From contig JAKSYS010000014.1 in assembly GCA_022925895.1 (NCBI GenBank), positions 152,001 to 216,000 of the forward strand: a stretch of 64,000 nt of DNA, written 5' to 3'. Position numbers and translations under genes: made by a program. Of the stretch, positions 1 through 12,147 are shown piece by piece; position 1 is the stretch's first letter, and every line of letters starts with the position of its first letter. The DNA is from Fragilaria crotonensis (Eukaryota; Bacillariophyta; Fragilariophyceae; Fragilariales; Fragilariaceae). The notes below the pieces were generated by a model that made no database searches, was not told the DNA's origin, and was given only the letters and a program-made list of their open reading frames with translations.

Positions 1-965
1 AATTTTGTCGCACCATGACTCCGAAACAGCATGCTCCATGAAGAAGCTTGGCAATGCAGGAATGATGCAGAAAACCGAAGGTACCTACTGCTTTTGGAGT
101 CCTCAAATGTGCACAGGCGAAACGTTTTCGGGCTTCGCCGCAGATATGTGGGCCGCAGGGATTTGCCTCTACATTTTCGTGTCTGGACAACTGCCGTTTT
201 ACTCTGAAGTGCCCACTGACTTGTTCAAAAGCATTATCGAGGATGATGTTCCGCTCGAAGGAATGGGATTTTCTTCTTCCCTCGTCGATCTTTTGAAGGT
301 CACTCTCAACAAGAACCCCGACGAGCGTGCGGGAGTCGGCGATTGTCTCCGTCATCCATTTCTTAGTGGCGCCCGAGAAAAGCGTGTCAAGCAGCTTTCT
401 GTCGCCTTTGAGTGCAGCCAAAGGAGGAATCTTATTGTCAACGAAGACGATATTCGCAAGGTAAGTTGGCTGCTCCGACGGCTAGCCTGGAACTGAGTAA
501 GCATTCTAACGTTGCGCTACAATTTCTTCGGTCCAGGCCTTCCGAGTGGTTACATCGCTCAATCCTGTTGAGATTTTCAGAACGACGACCCTTGCGTTGC
601 GAGAGGGATTCGTGGCGGCAAAGAAATCTGTTTCCCGCTCGTCCTCGTGGCAATCCTGCGGCTCAATTGACCAAGATGAAGAAGACGAACAAGTTTCGGC
701 AGAAATTCGAAATAGAACACCTAGGCTGATGACGACAAAACAGCGGAGCACACTATCTATATCAAGCGCTTCGTCGAATGAGGATGTAAAGAAGAAACGC
801 CTATTCGCTCCATTTCGATCTTGTGATCCGATATCGTCGCGGAAAGAAGAGGATGTCGTTGCTGCTGACGAAACGAAGGAGGATTTCGTCACGGACGCAG
901 AGAAAAAACCTCGTTTTCGAAGAGGTCGCGGTCAAAATAGACGGAAAAACTGTCTGATTCAGTGA
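1..965 (+). CDS. CaMKK/SnRK1-activating-type Ser/Thr protein kinase, C-terminal part, with CaaX box
   Basis: This is a partial gene entering from the left edge. Exon 1 runs to 460, a GT-AG intron covers 461-536 (76 nt, phase 0), and exon 2 is 537-965. The sequence starts in the activation segment and continues through GTYCFWSPQMC, DMWAAGICLYIFVSGQLPF and the HPFL end of the kinase fold. After the domain, the stretch NEDDIRKAFRVVTSLNP resembles the regulatory tail of CaMKK/LKB1-pathway kinases, which activate AMPK/SnRK1 kinases by phosphorylation. The usual APE motif reads SPQ, so the Glu is Gln. The Ser/Lys-rich tail ends in a basic run followed by CLIQ, a C-terminal prenylation (CaaX) signature, suggesting membrane attachment. 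The gene converges with the CobW gene, whose stop lies 62 bp away. Kinase assignment is firm; subfamily is inferred. Confidence 0.85.
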
Positions 966-1027
966 GCGTTAACATTGTAATGTTAGAAGTGGAATTCTAT
1001 GTCTCTGAAGTCTTTTTATTGCGGCTT

Positions 1028-2938
1028 CTAGTTGTTCCAATCTGGATCGTACTGATCCATGCCACCTTCACCAAAAAGTCCTGCAGATTTGGCATTGAGC
1101 ATCATTTGGTTCAAGTTTTGAGCATCCTGGCGGTATCTTTGAAGCTCATGATCACGAAGGAGGCACTTATCCAATGCGTCAGAAACCTCGTCCTCTGATA
1201 TGTTAATCCCAATGAAAACGAGCTCTGTACACGACAAAGTATTAGATACACAGCATTTCAAGACATGGCAAAAACCGGAAAGAAGCAACTTACCTTGACG
1301 ACGATCGCCCCACTCGTCCGACACAAAGTCTTCCGCAAGGATACGGCTGTATTCTGGGTCGTCTGCAGGGAGATATTCCTTGATTTTTTCTTTGGGGATC
1401 GTACCCCACCATTTCCCTGCGGACGTGATCCCAAAATGCTTCCCAGCATGACTCCAATACATGGCAGTGTCATGACGATACGCATCATTGTTGGCCCCCA
1501 TCCACTTATTGGGGGCTAGCCAGATGAAACCCTTACTTCTTAAGACGCCGATGAAAGGATTACCCTTCTCAACGACGCCTGCAACAGAATATCCTTCAAC
1601 CTGGGCTTCTTGCATTAATGTCAGGTCCAAGTTATCCTTGACCGGTACTGGCCATTGGTTAAGGATATCCAGCAATCTCTTGGCATGGAAAGGACGGTCC
1701 CTTTTGTAGACAAAGTTGGTTATTTGCAATTGGTCTGTCGATGTTCGATGCGAGTGACTGTGATCATGAGACGTATCAGTGCACTCGACATCTTCGCAGA
1801 CTTCGCTGGCGTGAGCATGCGAATGAGAATGGGATGTGTCGGTGCAAACTGGATCAGCACACTCCTTGGATGCGTGATCGTGATTGTGAGAATGTGATGT
1901 GTCACTACAGGCAGGATCTGCGCACTCGACCGACTCGTCATGGGCAATTCTACTGGATGCAATGCTTTGTTCGGCATGAGAAGGGTCGGTACAATCCGGT
2001 TCGAGACAATCATGGCTGTGCGAGTGATCATGAGTCGCAGGCACATCTTTGATTTGCATCATGTTACCGATTACCATTTTGGGCGAAATCTTTCCGAACT
2101 CGACGCTTTGAAGTTCCGCGTTGACGTTGAGACCGCGTGCCACAGTTGAGGCAATCGTGACCTCTTCTTTGGAAGCCATATCAATCTTGTTGATCAAAAT
2201 GAGATCCGCCGCTTCAACCTGTTCAGCCAACAATTCTGTCACTTGACGTTGGCCTGAGCAGTCATCTCCTTCTTCGGTCCATCCTTGGCGCACCCCAGCA
2301 ATGTCATAAGTCATCCAATCACTACCGAAGGTACATGCATCGACCAAAGTAACAACCTTGCTCACATCAGTCAATTTTGTCGCTGGATGATCTTTTTGTA
2401 TGGCCACCTTCCAATTCGCTTTGATCGCCACGGGATCAGCCACGCCACTGAGTTCAACAACGAGTGCATCGAGCTCCCCGCCCTTGCGTTTCAAGAGCGA
2501 ATCTACTGCAGTCAAAGCTCATCGGCCAAGAACAACAAGCGCAACCATTCTGAAGTTCTATCATCCCGTCCTGTGTGGTTCCCGAAATAAGCTTGGCATC
2601 AATATTAACCGATGCAACGTCGTTCACGATGACGCCAATCTTGACGCCATCCGTGTTTTCCAGCAAGTGTTTTAACGTCGATGTCTATAACAGCCCAGAC
2701 AGGAAACACTAGTTCAGTAATGGAGTAAGTGCAAAACACACAGAGATACGATCTGGAACATGTACATATAACGTACCTTGCCGCTACCCAAGAAGCCACT
2801 CAAGAGTGTCATGGGGATTTTCTTCTGTTCCTCAGCAAAACGAGCGGTGGAAACAAACGATCGCTGCGGTCGAGACGAGGCGAAAGCCCTGAGGAGGGTT
2901 GGCCACAACGCCATTATCACCAAAAGAAAGGATCTCAT
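1028..2938 (-). CDS. CobW/CobN family zinc-type metallochaperone GTPase, likely plastid-targeted
   Basis: Three exons: 2777-2938, 1294-2684 and 1028-1224, with introns of 92 and 69 nt. The product is about 583 residues. In order it shows a signal peptide with the diatom plastid-import pattern (LLRA/FASS near residue 18), a Walker A P-loop GFLGSGKTST (about 48-57), the CobW metal motif GCACC (about 101-105), ELSGVADP, the G4 motif NKID, four imperfect Cys/His repeats of the type ECADPxCTDTSHSHxH, and the CobW C-terminal domain ending near RRQELVFIG. Members of the family deliver metals such as zinc to client proteins using GTP. The frame is broken twice by single missing bases in A-runs (T-runs on the coding strand) near 2514-2516 and 2528-2529. 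Exon lengths plus two bases give an exact multiple of three, which points to sequence error. The last intron is a stop-free multiple of three. Confidence 0.9.
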
Positions 2939-3404
2939 GAACTCTTGTCTATTCTAGACTACCTGGAACTGAAAAGGAGGTAAAGAGATTGTGAACCACT
3001 CCGAGTAAACAGATGATGAAACATAGAGTAGAGAGTAGAGTGAGGGTACGAGTACTTGTATACATGTTCATAGTCGTACCGAGTAGGGCAGTCAAGGGGA
3101 AATGGGAGGCGAACGAAGAACGAAGCGATTTCAGAGTGTGAGGTCCGAGGTCCAAAAAAACGTGTCGGTGTTGGTTTGGCTCTTCTCCGTCAGGAGTCCT
3201 TTGTCTGGTTCGCTGTTGTAAACTCAAATCGAGTGGAGACGTCACTCCAGTCCGGCGAAGATCCAACAATAACAGCTGGAGAAAACCAACGAGGAGGACG
3301 GAAGAGGACAAATCTATCCAAAATCTGAGTACGCAAACACCCATAGTCAAAAACAAAAGTGCATGGGAGGAATATCATCAAGAATATTGGCCAAAACGAT
3401 GATG
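2939..3404. other. Upstream spacer of the CobW gene
   Basis: No supported gene. It should hold the CobW promoter. Short open frames on the minus strand lack recognisable protein features. Confidence 0.5.
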
Positions 3405-4400
3405 ATTGTATAAGGACAAGTCTGACAAACAAATTTATGACAATTCTAACGAAGCCAATTCCAATGAAGCTGATGAAGACTACTAGTCTTCATCAGCAGC
3501 TTCCTCGATGACATAGTATGTCATTGAGGAGGAAGATGTAGCTTTGGACAATGACAGCAACAAGGTTTACATGGAATAATTCTTTCCAAGCAAACACTGA
3601 TGACAACCCAATCAAGTACATCTACACCAGGTACAGCAGTGGTAGAGTTCTTTTGGTGGATTTTCATCTCAAGGAACCTCAAATTGAGGTAGACTTCATT
3701 CACATTCACGATGAAAATGGAGGCATCGTTGATGTGGAATGCTGCCGCATCAAGAAAAGCAACTGGAGAAGATGACATGACAAGTAACATAGATGCTAGA
3801 CATAACAAGAAATGAAGTAACAGGTTGTGGTTCTAATTTTGTTGCCTTCATTTATACTTGTTCAACTTTGCTCTTGAGTTCTTGTCACTTTCATCTTCCA
3901 GTGTTTCCAGTTTCAATTGTCCTCCTTGTGTGGCTACTTTCCAACATGAACAAGATCTCCTCCACTCTACTGTGTACAAGAAATTGTGAAGAATACTGGT
4001 TCTAACTGAAATTGTTTGTCACTCATTCTTGATGCACCATGGGTATCACTCAATGTGATGAGAGCACTGCACCTACCTGAATTATGACCACTATTGAGGT
4101 TGATGCATAGGGTCAGAATGAAAAGGTTTGTATGCAACAATGTCATCATCAGAAAATAAGTGACAAAGAATGGCTCCATGAAAAAGTGGTGACCATGGTT
4201 GATTTTTGTTTAGTCTGCATGATGGGGTACCAATTCTTCAGTGGAAGATTGGCATGATGGGCGCAGAAATTGAGAAATGGGTGATATAATAAAAATATGG
4301 ACTGCATAGCAAACATGGCCAAAATATGTGTACTATACTGAAATAGAGAAATCAAAACGTTCCATATATTCTATGTATTGTTATAGAGGGTACACAACTA
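3405..4400. mobile_element. Relic of a MULE related to the one at 57.0-63.9 kb
   Basis: Positions about 3405-3850 align directly with 57640-58045, including the small accessory ORF (DDNPIKYIYTRYSSGRV here, DDNPIEYIYTRDSTGRV there). Positions about 3935-4400 align in reverse with 57120-57555, the left TIR arm of that element. The copy has lost its own left TIR, the transposase and the protease. Point differences and small indels throughout show it is clearly older than the 57-kb copy. It is probably an internally deleted derivative. Confidence 0.8.
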
Positions 4401-4429
4401 TAATGGAAATCATTGTAGGAGATACTACT

Positions 4430-4838
4430 AGTACTCCATTTCCTCTACCGGTAGTTTTAATGCATGCTACCCGTGATTGGAGCTCCATGTGGCCGAGTAG
4501 TACATGCGTACTTGTACTCGGCCTACTCGTACCGAGTACTAGTACCAGTATTCGGAATTCAGAATTCAGAGTACTTGTACATTGTGTGTGTGCGTTGCTT
4601 TACAGCTCAGATGCATGCATACGACAACTATGTCATACAGTAACGTGCAGTATACCGGGAGCGTACTACCATTTTTTACTGGATTCAGATACGGTACTTG
4701 GAGTACAAGAATTGCACTGTAACCTTGTCTAAATAATGTCGGAGCACAGTTGAGCGAAGCAGATCGAACATCTCAGCGGGCATGAACCACGAACGCAAGG
4801 CAACTCGTTCTCATGGAGTCCATGGTCCATGGTCCATG
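4430..4838. other. GTAC-rich spacer
   Basis: No gene. The tetranucleotide GTAC occurs 11 times between about 4498 and 4712, where about one is expected by chance. Immediately left of the LTR lie repeated CCATGG/CCATG words. Confidence 0.6.
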
Positions 4839-4990
4839 TGATTCAAGATGCGCAGAGTACGGTATACGACGGTACAGTATACGCACACATGGATGAAAGA
4901 TGAAAGCTTGCTTATCGATCTATCCCATGATTATACGTTACTAGTGTATCGTTACACCATTACCGCCCTTAGTACGCCCAACTTAACTCA
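4839..4990 (+). repeat. 5' LTR of the Copia element
   Basis: A 152-bp direct repeat with TGATTCAAGA at the start and CTTAACTCA at the end. It matches 11324-11475 at 151 of 152 positions. Confidence 0.95.
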
Positions 4991-5437
4991 GTTTATCAGA
5001 CCCAAAACGCTCTTGACAATGGCAAACGATGCCATTACATGCCTCCGATGGTAGTGGCATGCGCTTAGGCAAGTAAGGCTGTTGTAATTCGCCTGTGTCA
5101 TGCGTTCCGCCAGCTAAGTCTGCGCATGCGTATCACCACCATGAATTTATCCCCTAAATCAGTGATCCTTAACACGTATGATGGCGTGTGGCCTGAAGCG
5201 GAATGAGGTGATCATTCAATCCCCATTCGATTGTCGGATCGACCCCGACATGCAGTTGATGGATCGAAAGTATCCATTCTCCGATCCGTACCATCGCGGA
5301 TGATCGATTCAAATACTGTCCGTTTGGCGAAAGTATTATGATATATAATACTGATTAACAAATATACGGTACAAACGCGCCTAGTGCACACGATAGTACG
5401 GGAAACTATACTAGCACTGGCGTAGACGTGTCCACCG

Positions 5438-7054
5438 TTGAACGTATCCTTCTGGGATAAACTAAACTCTGAGTTCCAAAACGAGTATCTTTACTCACTT
5501 CTTTTCGTACCCGACCTCTTCGAGCTTCACGAACAGAACATGGATATTCCTGTCATGCGCGCGGCCATGGTCCGCATCGGGTTCTCCGAGCAAGCTGCTC
5601 AGGCACTTGTTGAGGATCAAGGGATTGCCACTCTAGAGGAGATCAGACTCCTGTCTGATGACGAGATTGAAAGTCTCTGCAAGGTGATCCGTAGACCGGG
5701 AGGAACGATTCCTCCACCCGCTGGGGCTGCTGCTGGTGCAGCGCAGGTCCAGAACCCTGGCGTGCAAGTAAACCTGAGGGCTGAGCTGAACCTCAAGCTC
5801 CTGTCGTTTTACTTACGCCATCAGGTACGGGTGAGCCGTACGGTCGCTGTGGCTAGTGTCACTCTTGACAACATCCGCAGCATTCGTGAACTCCGTGAGT
5901 TCGAGTCGACTTATAAGAATCCGGACGACCTCCCGACCATTAACCCCAAAGATTGGCCCAAAACCATGGAAGCCATCGATGAATACCTTCGTTCAGTTCT
6001 TGGGGAACGTAAGATTCCGCTCGCTTACGTTATTCGCAAGAATGAGGACATCGCACCCGATACCGAAACCTTCCCGACTGTTCAGGATGAGATGATCGGG
6101 AGAGCTCCGCATTTTTCGATCAATGCCGAAGGAGTCAGGGTACCTGACCCTGTCTACCTGGTTAACCGCGAGAAGGTTTGGGACATAGTTTCCCGCATTA
6201 CTCGAAAGGAAGCGGCATGGACGTATGTCAAACCAGCCCAGAAAACGAGGGATGGCCGGTTGGCCTACCAAGGCATCTACGCCCATTACCTAGGACCTCA
6301 ACATGTTGATAATATGGCTACGATGGCTGAAGACAAGTTGAAGAACACGGTCTACAATGGCAAGCAGCGCCGTTGGGACTTCGAGAAATATGTCAATGTT
6401 CACAAGCAGCAGCACTCAGTGTTGGAAGGCTTGACGGAACATGGACATGTGGGTATCGACCCACGCTCGAAAGTTCGTTACCTGCTTGACGGGATCAAAA
6501 CCGACAAGTTCGACGCCGTCAAGACTCGTATCATGTCAGAAGAACGACTTCGCTCCGATTTCGACGGATGCGTGACACTGTACCAGGACTACATCCGTCA
6601 GACCTCTAAGACCAAGTCGAACCCAACGGTTAACATCTCCGCGATGAAGACCGGCGGAAAACGCAAGTTCGATACGGTTGAAGATCGATACTACACAAAA
6701 GATGAATATGCGTCGCTCACGCCTGAGCAGAAAAAGGATCTTGCGTCTAAGCGCCTTAAACGAGGCCATAAACCAGGCGCAAAAGATAGCAAGGTCACGA
6801 AAGGCAAGGGCGGCGACAACAACCGGAAGCCGAAAGAAGTCATTAAGAACCTCCGTGCTGTCAATCGCCAGATGTCCCAATTGGCAAAGCAAATGAAGAA
6901 GACTTCCGTTGCCGACGATGACAGCTCTGGTCTCTTTTCTAAAAGCACCGCCTCGTCAGCCGGCGACCAAAAGAAGGCTAAGGCGGGTGCGAACCGAACG
7001 AACGCAGCGCTTACGCGCCAGAAGAAAGTCTCCATCGATGAGTCCAAGAAGTGA
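5438..7054 (+). CDS. Copia gag-like ORF
   Basis: An open frame of 538 codons downstream of the 5' LTR and leader. The product has an Ala/Pro-rich stretch, a long helical middle with several charged segments and a Lys-rich C-terminus. It has no CCHC knuckle that I can see. Position and size match the gag protein of diatom Copia elements; assignment is by position and overall character. It belongs to the element at 4839-11475. Confidence 0.8.
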   Translation: MNVSFWDKLNSEFQNEYLYSLLFVPDLFELHEQNMDIPVMRAAMVRIGFSEQAAQALVEDQGIATLEEIRLLSDDEIESLCKVIRRPGGTIPPPAGAAAGAAQVQNPGVQVNLRAELNLKLLSFYLRHQVRVSRTVAVASVTLDNIRSIRELREFESTYKNPDDLPTINPKDWPKTMEAIDEYLRSVLGERKIPLAYVIRKNEDIAPDTETFPTVQDEMIGRAPHFSINAEGVRVPDPVYLVNREKVWDIVSRITRKEAAWTYVKPAQKTRDGRLAYQGIYAHYLGPQHVDNMATMAEDKLKNTVYNGKQRRWDFEKYVNVHKQQHSVLEGLTEHGHVGIDPRSKVRYLLDGIKTDKFDAVKTRIMSEERLRSDFDGCVTLYQDYIRQTSKTKSNPTVNISAMKTGGKRKFDTVEDRYYTKDEYASLTPEQKKDLASKRLKRGHKPGAKDSKVTKGKGGDNNRKPKEVIKNLRAVNRQMSQLAKQMKKTSVADDDSSGLFSKSTASSAGDQKKAKAGANRTNAALTRQKKVSIDESKK

Positions 7055-7066
7055 CGTTGTGCGTGC

Positions 7067-10000
7067 TTGGCCGTACTCAGGACGCTGGGGTCGGTTGATG
7101 TGTCCGTTGCACATGAATCGTCAACTGACCTTGACTCACACGCCGACCAGTGTGCCGTAGGCAGTAACTGCTTAGTAGTCCACGACTACGATCGTCCTAT
7201 CAATGTGTCGGGTTATAACCCGTCAGGTCCCGTCGCCAAGGACCTTAAAACTGTTTCCGCGGCGCTCGCGTACGATGACCCAGTTTCTGGCGAAACGGTT
7301 ATCCTCATGGTCCATCAGGCGATCCATATCCCTGACATCGCTCACAATCTCCTTTCAACGATGCAGCTCAGACTTAATGACGTTCTTGTAAACGACGTTC
7401 CTCGTTTCTTAACTGACACAGTTACTGACCTGACCCATTCTTTGGTGATTCCAACCGATGCTACGGACGCCCCATACGTGATTCCCCTTTCGCTCCGTGG
7501 GATTACTTCGACTTTCCCAACTCGCAGACCGACCACCACAGAGTACGAAACCCTCCCGCACATTACTCTGACAGACCCGGATCTTCCGTGGGACCCACGA
7601 CACAACATTTGCCCAACAAGAGGACGTGCTCACGAACTACCTGTCGGAAACAGGGGACCGCATCGGAGCATCGCCACCGTCCCGCCGACTTTGCTCGGTT
7701 TCCAACATGCATTCGTTCGCCAGCGATTTGCAGCGTGGACTCGACGTCCCGAGTATGTCCTTATCAGGAACCTCGCCAACGTTCGAGATCCACTCATTCG
7801 CCCGTTCCATTGCATCCCTTCGTTCCTCGGCGACAGGAAAGCAATTGGATCCCCAACTCTTGGCACGGAATTGGGGAATTGACATAACGACCGCAAGGCG
7901 GACCGTAAACGTCACGACCCAACGCGGCATTCGCACAGTATTACACCCGACACTGTCTCGTCGATTCCGTACAAACGACCGCCAATTACGGTACCGGCGA
8001 TTGCCGATTGATTGCTTTATGGACACACTCATCTCAAATACTACCTCACGGCGGAACAATAAATATGCACAGGTTTTTGCAACATCTGACGGCTGGTGTA
8101 GAGCATACCCCATGTCAAAGAAATCGCTCGCACATGAGGGGCTCTCCCTATTATTCCAACGTGAGGGAGTTCCCAACGTAATGGTAATGGATGGCGCTAG
8201 GGAGCAGACAATGGGCTTGTTCCGGAAGAAATGTCGCGAGGTCGGAACCCGAGTGCGACAGACAGAGCCTCACACACCCTGGTCGAATGCGGCTGAAGCG
8301 GCGATTCGAGAACTGAAAAAGGGCGTTGGAAGGCAAATGGTCCGCTCCGGCGCGCCCAAGCGTCTTTGGGATGACTGCCTGGAACGAGAAGCATACGTCA
8401 GATCTTTGACAGCGCACGATATTTACAAACTCGACGGGCAAGTGCCCGAGACCGTTGTCAGCGGCGAAACCGCTGACATATCACCATTCGCCCTATTCAG
8501 GTGGTATGAGTGGGTGATGTTTCGAGACACGTCTGTGACGTATCCGGACGACTCAATGGTTTTGGGCCGCGACCTCGGCCCTGCCATCGACATTGGTCCG
8601 GCTATGACCAGGAAGGTCCTTAAGCAGAACGGACAGGTCGTCTACCGGTCAACCGTCCGATCGCTCACGCCGGATGAGTTGGCCGACGAGTCGACAAAGA
8701 AGAAGAGGGAGGAGTTTACGGAAAAGGTGAACGCAGTTTTAGGGGACGGTTTCAAGTATGAGGATTTTGCGTCGGACCCGGAATTGGTTGACCTTGACAC
8801 CCCCACTTTCTCAAATTATGCCGACGACGACGACGGCGAGATGCCTCAAGTCCCCGATGCTGACGATGAACCCGATGCCGACACACACGATCAGTATGTC
8901 GGGGCTGAGGTGACACTCCCGATCGGTGACAAGATGTTAAGCGCGAAAGTTCGAAAAAGGAAACGCGCAATCGACGGGAGCCTCGTCGGAAAGGCAAACT
9001 CGAACCCCATCCTTGATACTCGAACTTACGAAGTCGAATTCGCTGACGGCCAAACAGCGGAACTATCAGCCAACGTCATCGCGCAGAATATGTACGCGAT
9101 GTGCGACTTGGAGGGCAACCAGTTTCTCCTTTTAAAGGGAATCGTTGATCATCGTAAAGACGGATCTGCGATCGAACGCGCAGATATGTTCGTCCAACGA
9201 GGATCGAATCGACACTATCGAAAAACAACCAAGGGTTGGCAACTATGTGTCGAGTGGAAGGATGGGAGCACATCATGGGAGCGGCTCGCTGACCTGAAGG
9301 AATCCAATCCGGTCGAGCTGGCCGACTACGCGATTGCCCATGGAATCGAGAATGAACCCGCCTTCGCCTGGTGGGTACCCTTCACGATAAAGCGACGCGA
9401 TCGGATTATCGCGGCGGTTAACAACCGATATCATAAGCGAACGCACAAATTCGGACTCGAGGTCCCGAAGACATACGACGACTGCATTCGCATTGACCGC
9501 GAAAACGGTAATACCTTATGGCAAGATGCCATACGGAAAGAGATGACTAAGGTTCAGGTTGCTTTTCAAGTTTTGAACGGTGACTCAGAACCGCCTCCTA
9601 CGTATCAGGAGATTCGCTGCCATCTCGTTTTTGATATCAAGATGGAAGACTTTCAGCGGAAAGCTCGCTTGGTGGCCGGTGGCCACATGACTACGTCACC
9701 ACCTGCATACGTAACGTATGCGAGCGTCGTCTCAAGGGAGTCAGTGCGCATAGCGCTAACGCTAGCTGCTCTTAATGACCTAGAGGTGAAGACTGCCGAT
9801 ATTGAGAATGCCTATTTGACGGCGCCAGTAGGTGAGAAGATATGGTGTCGGCTCGGTCCGGAGTTTGGGGCTGACGCCGGCAAGAAGGCAATAATAGTTC
9901 GGGCGCTGTACGGTCTGAAGTCTGCTGGTGCCTCATTCCAAAACCATCTTGCTGATTGCATGCGGCATTTGGGTTGGGAGTCATGCATGGCAGATCCGGA

Positions 10001-11171
10001 CGTATGGCTCAAACCTGAACTGCGACCAGACGACGGCTACAAGTATTACGCATACTGTTTGCTGTACGTGGACGACATTCTTGTTGTTCACCATAATGGA
10101 GTTCGAGCGCTAAATGAAATCGATCATTTCTTTAAGACAAAACCTGGCTCGATACGTGACCCTGAATACTATTTAGGGGCTAAGCTGCGTACGACAACGT
10201 TGCCGAATGGGGTACGGTGCTGGGCAATGAGCTCGAGCAAGTACATCCAGGCTGCGGTACGCAATGTCAAGGAGTTTCACGACACGAACTTCCCGTCTCG
10301 ACATTGGTCGAAGCGTGCAAAGGGACCATTCCCTCTAAGTTATGCCCCAGAACTCGATGTTAGTCCAGTGTTGGGCGACGGTCATGCATCGTTTTACCAG
10401 ACTCAAATCGGAGTTCTACGATGGTGCGTGGAGTTGGGGCGCATCGATATCATCACTGAGGTTTCGGAGCTCGCGTCATACTTGACTCAACCTCGTGAGG
10501 GACACTTGGACGCAGTGTTCCACATCTTTAATTATCTGGACAAGAAGCACAATGCGCGAATTGTCTTTGATCCGACTTATCCGGTCGTCGACATGTCCTC
10601 ATTTAAGGAATGCGACTGGCGACAATACTACGGAAACGTTAAGGAGGCGATACCGCCTAATGCGCCGGAGCCACGTGGGAAAGAGGTTGATCTCCGACTC
10701 TTCGTGGACTCTGATCATGCTGGTGACCAACGGACGCGACGGTCGCGAACAGGATTCATTATTTACATGAATATGTCACCCATTACGTGGTTCTCAAAGA
10801 AGCAGTCCACGATCGAAACTAGCGTTTTTGGTGCTGAATTCGTGGCAATGAAACAAGGCATGGAAACGCTCCGAGGGCTTCGCTATAAGCTCCGAATGAT
10901 GGGAGTGCATCTCTCTGGCCCCTCATTCATATACGGGGACAATATGTCTGTGATTCACAATACTCAGCGACCAGAATCCACATTAAAGAAGAAGTCGAAC
11001 TCGGTGTGTTATCACGCAGTTCGCGAAGCGGTTGCGATGGGTGAATGCCTGACTGGGCACGTATCATCTCACGACAATCCTGCAGATATTTGTACAAAGA
11101 TCATTCCCGGTGGTCAGAAGCGTGATCATCTTGTGGGCCTGATTTTATACGACCTTGTAGATCATCGTTGA
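7067..11171 (+). other. Copia pol region: protease, integrase, reverse transcriptase, RNase H
   Basis: Recognisable parts in order: an aspartic-protease motif DSHAD near the start (the diatom Copia version of DSGA), an integrase core with the downstream GKANSNPILDTRTYEVEF-type segment, a reverse transcriptase with YCLLYVDDILV, and an RNase H with SDHAGDQRTRRSRTGF and YGDNMSV. The order integrase before reverse transcriptase identifies Ty1/Copia. About one apparent break interrupts the region; it is treated as a fossil. Confidence 0.9.
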
Positions 11172-11323
11172 TAACCCCCTCACTGAGGTTCGAAGGGTTC
11201 CATGGGTTACCTTGTTCGTCACTGATGCTGACGACTAAATATCACTTTGATCGGATGCCACCCGCCTAAGGTTACGACGACCTAATAGACTCGCTCGCTT
11301 TAGTCTCATTAGTTCGAGGGGAC

Positions 11324-11475
11324 TGATTCAAGATGCGCAGAGTACGGTATACGACGGTACAGTATACGCACACATGGATGAAAGATGAAAGCTTGCTTAT
11401 CGATCTATCCCATGATTATACGTTACTAGTGTATCGTTACACCGTTACCGCCCTTAGTACGCCCAACTTAACTCA
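11324..11475 (+). repeat. 3' LTR of the Copia element
   Basis: 152 bp, one difference from the 5' LTR. Confidence 0.95.
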
Positions 11476-12147
11476 CATGGTCATGAAATAAAATCACAAT
11501 CAGCTCGGCGAACCCAACGGACGAGAGCCAGACTGGTCGGTCTTGTTCACGACTCAAAACCAACAACCATGACTCAAAACGCCTGGTGCAACTGGGAACT
11601 CTGGCACGTGGGAGGGTCCTGAAGTCGATTCATGTTTCGCAGAAATGTCCGTATCATACGTCCCCAAGCCGAAACGGCGCGACGGCGTGATTTCTCGTAG
11701 AACAAGTACGAGGCACCACTGGAGGACAACAAAGAAATCGGTAGAAGTAGTCTACTACAGATATGGATATGTCATAAAGGGGTACTAGTACAAGTAGGGT
11801 CCCATGAACCAGGCACTTCGAGTAGTGCCTGGTACTAATGGTACCAACTGTGTACATATCTACTTGACCAGAGTACTGCACTTGTGGGCACTTGGCACCC
11901 GGTGAAACCAACTCAATATATATGCATAGCACACGGCAGCTCCGAGAGCTGCTCAGAGCTCAGCGACTGTCGTGTTTATTTTTTGTCGTATGCTGGTGGT
12001 ACCCAGTGAACTCTATACCTGGATACCTGGAACAGTACCATCGTTAATCGAACCTCCCATCAACATCACAACAATTGTAAGCGCTTGACTGCAGTGAACT
12101 GTATTCGTTTTGGCCATCCTGCCTTGACAGTCAGTGAACACAATAAC
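11476..12147. other. Spacer upstream of the DUF6824 gene
   Basis: No gene seen. It must contain the promoter of the gene starting at 12148. GTAC and GGTACC words are frequent between about 11750 and 11890. Confidence 0.5.

Larger units (their letters stand above)
4839..11475 (+). mobile_element. Ty1/Copia LTR retrotransposon (diatom CoDi-like)
   Basis: A full-length fossil copy of 6637 bp. It is bounded by 152-bp LTRs starting TG and ending CA; CATG lies immediately outside both ends as a probable short target duplication. A tRNA primer-binding-like site (TTATCAGACCC) follows the left LTR and a purine tract precedes the right LTR. A gag-like ORF and a pol region follow in Copia order: protease, integrase, reverse transcriptase, RNase H. 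The LTRs differ at one position in 152, so the insertion is recent. It looks nearly whole, with about one apparent break in pol. Confidence 0.95.

Noticed and set aside
2490-2545. Selenocysteine or programmed frameshift in the CobW gene
   Set aside because: Two separate single-base gaps in short homopolymers, with the frame fully restored after both, fit sequence error better. No shift-site structure seen.
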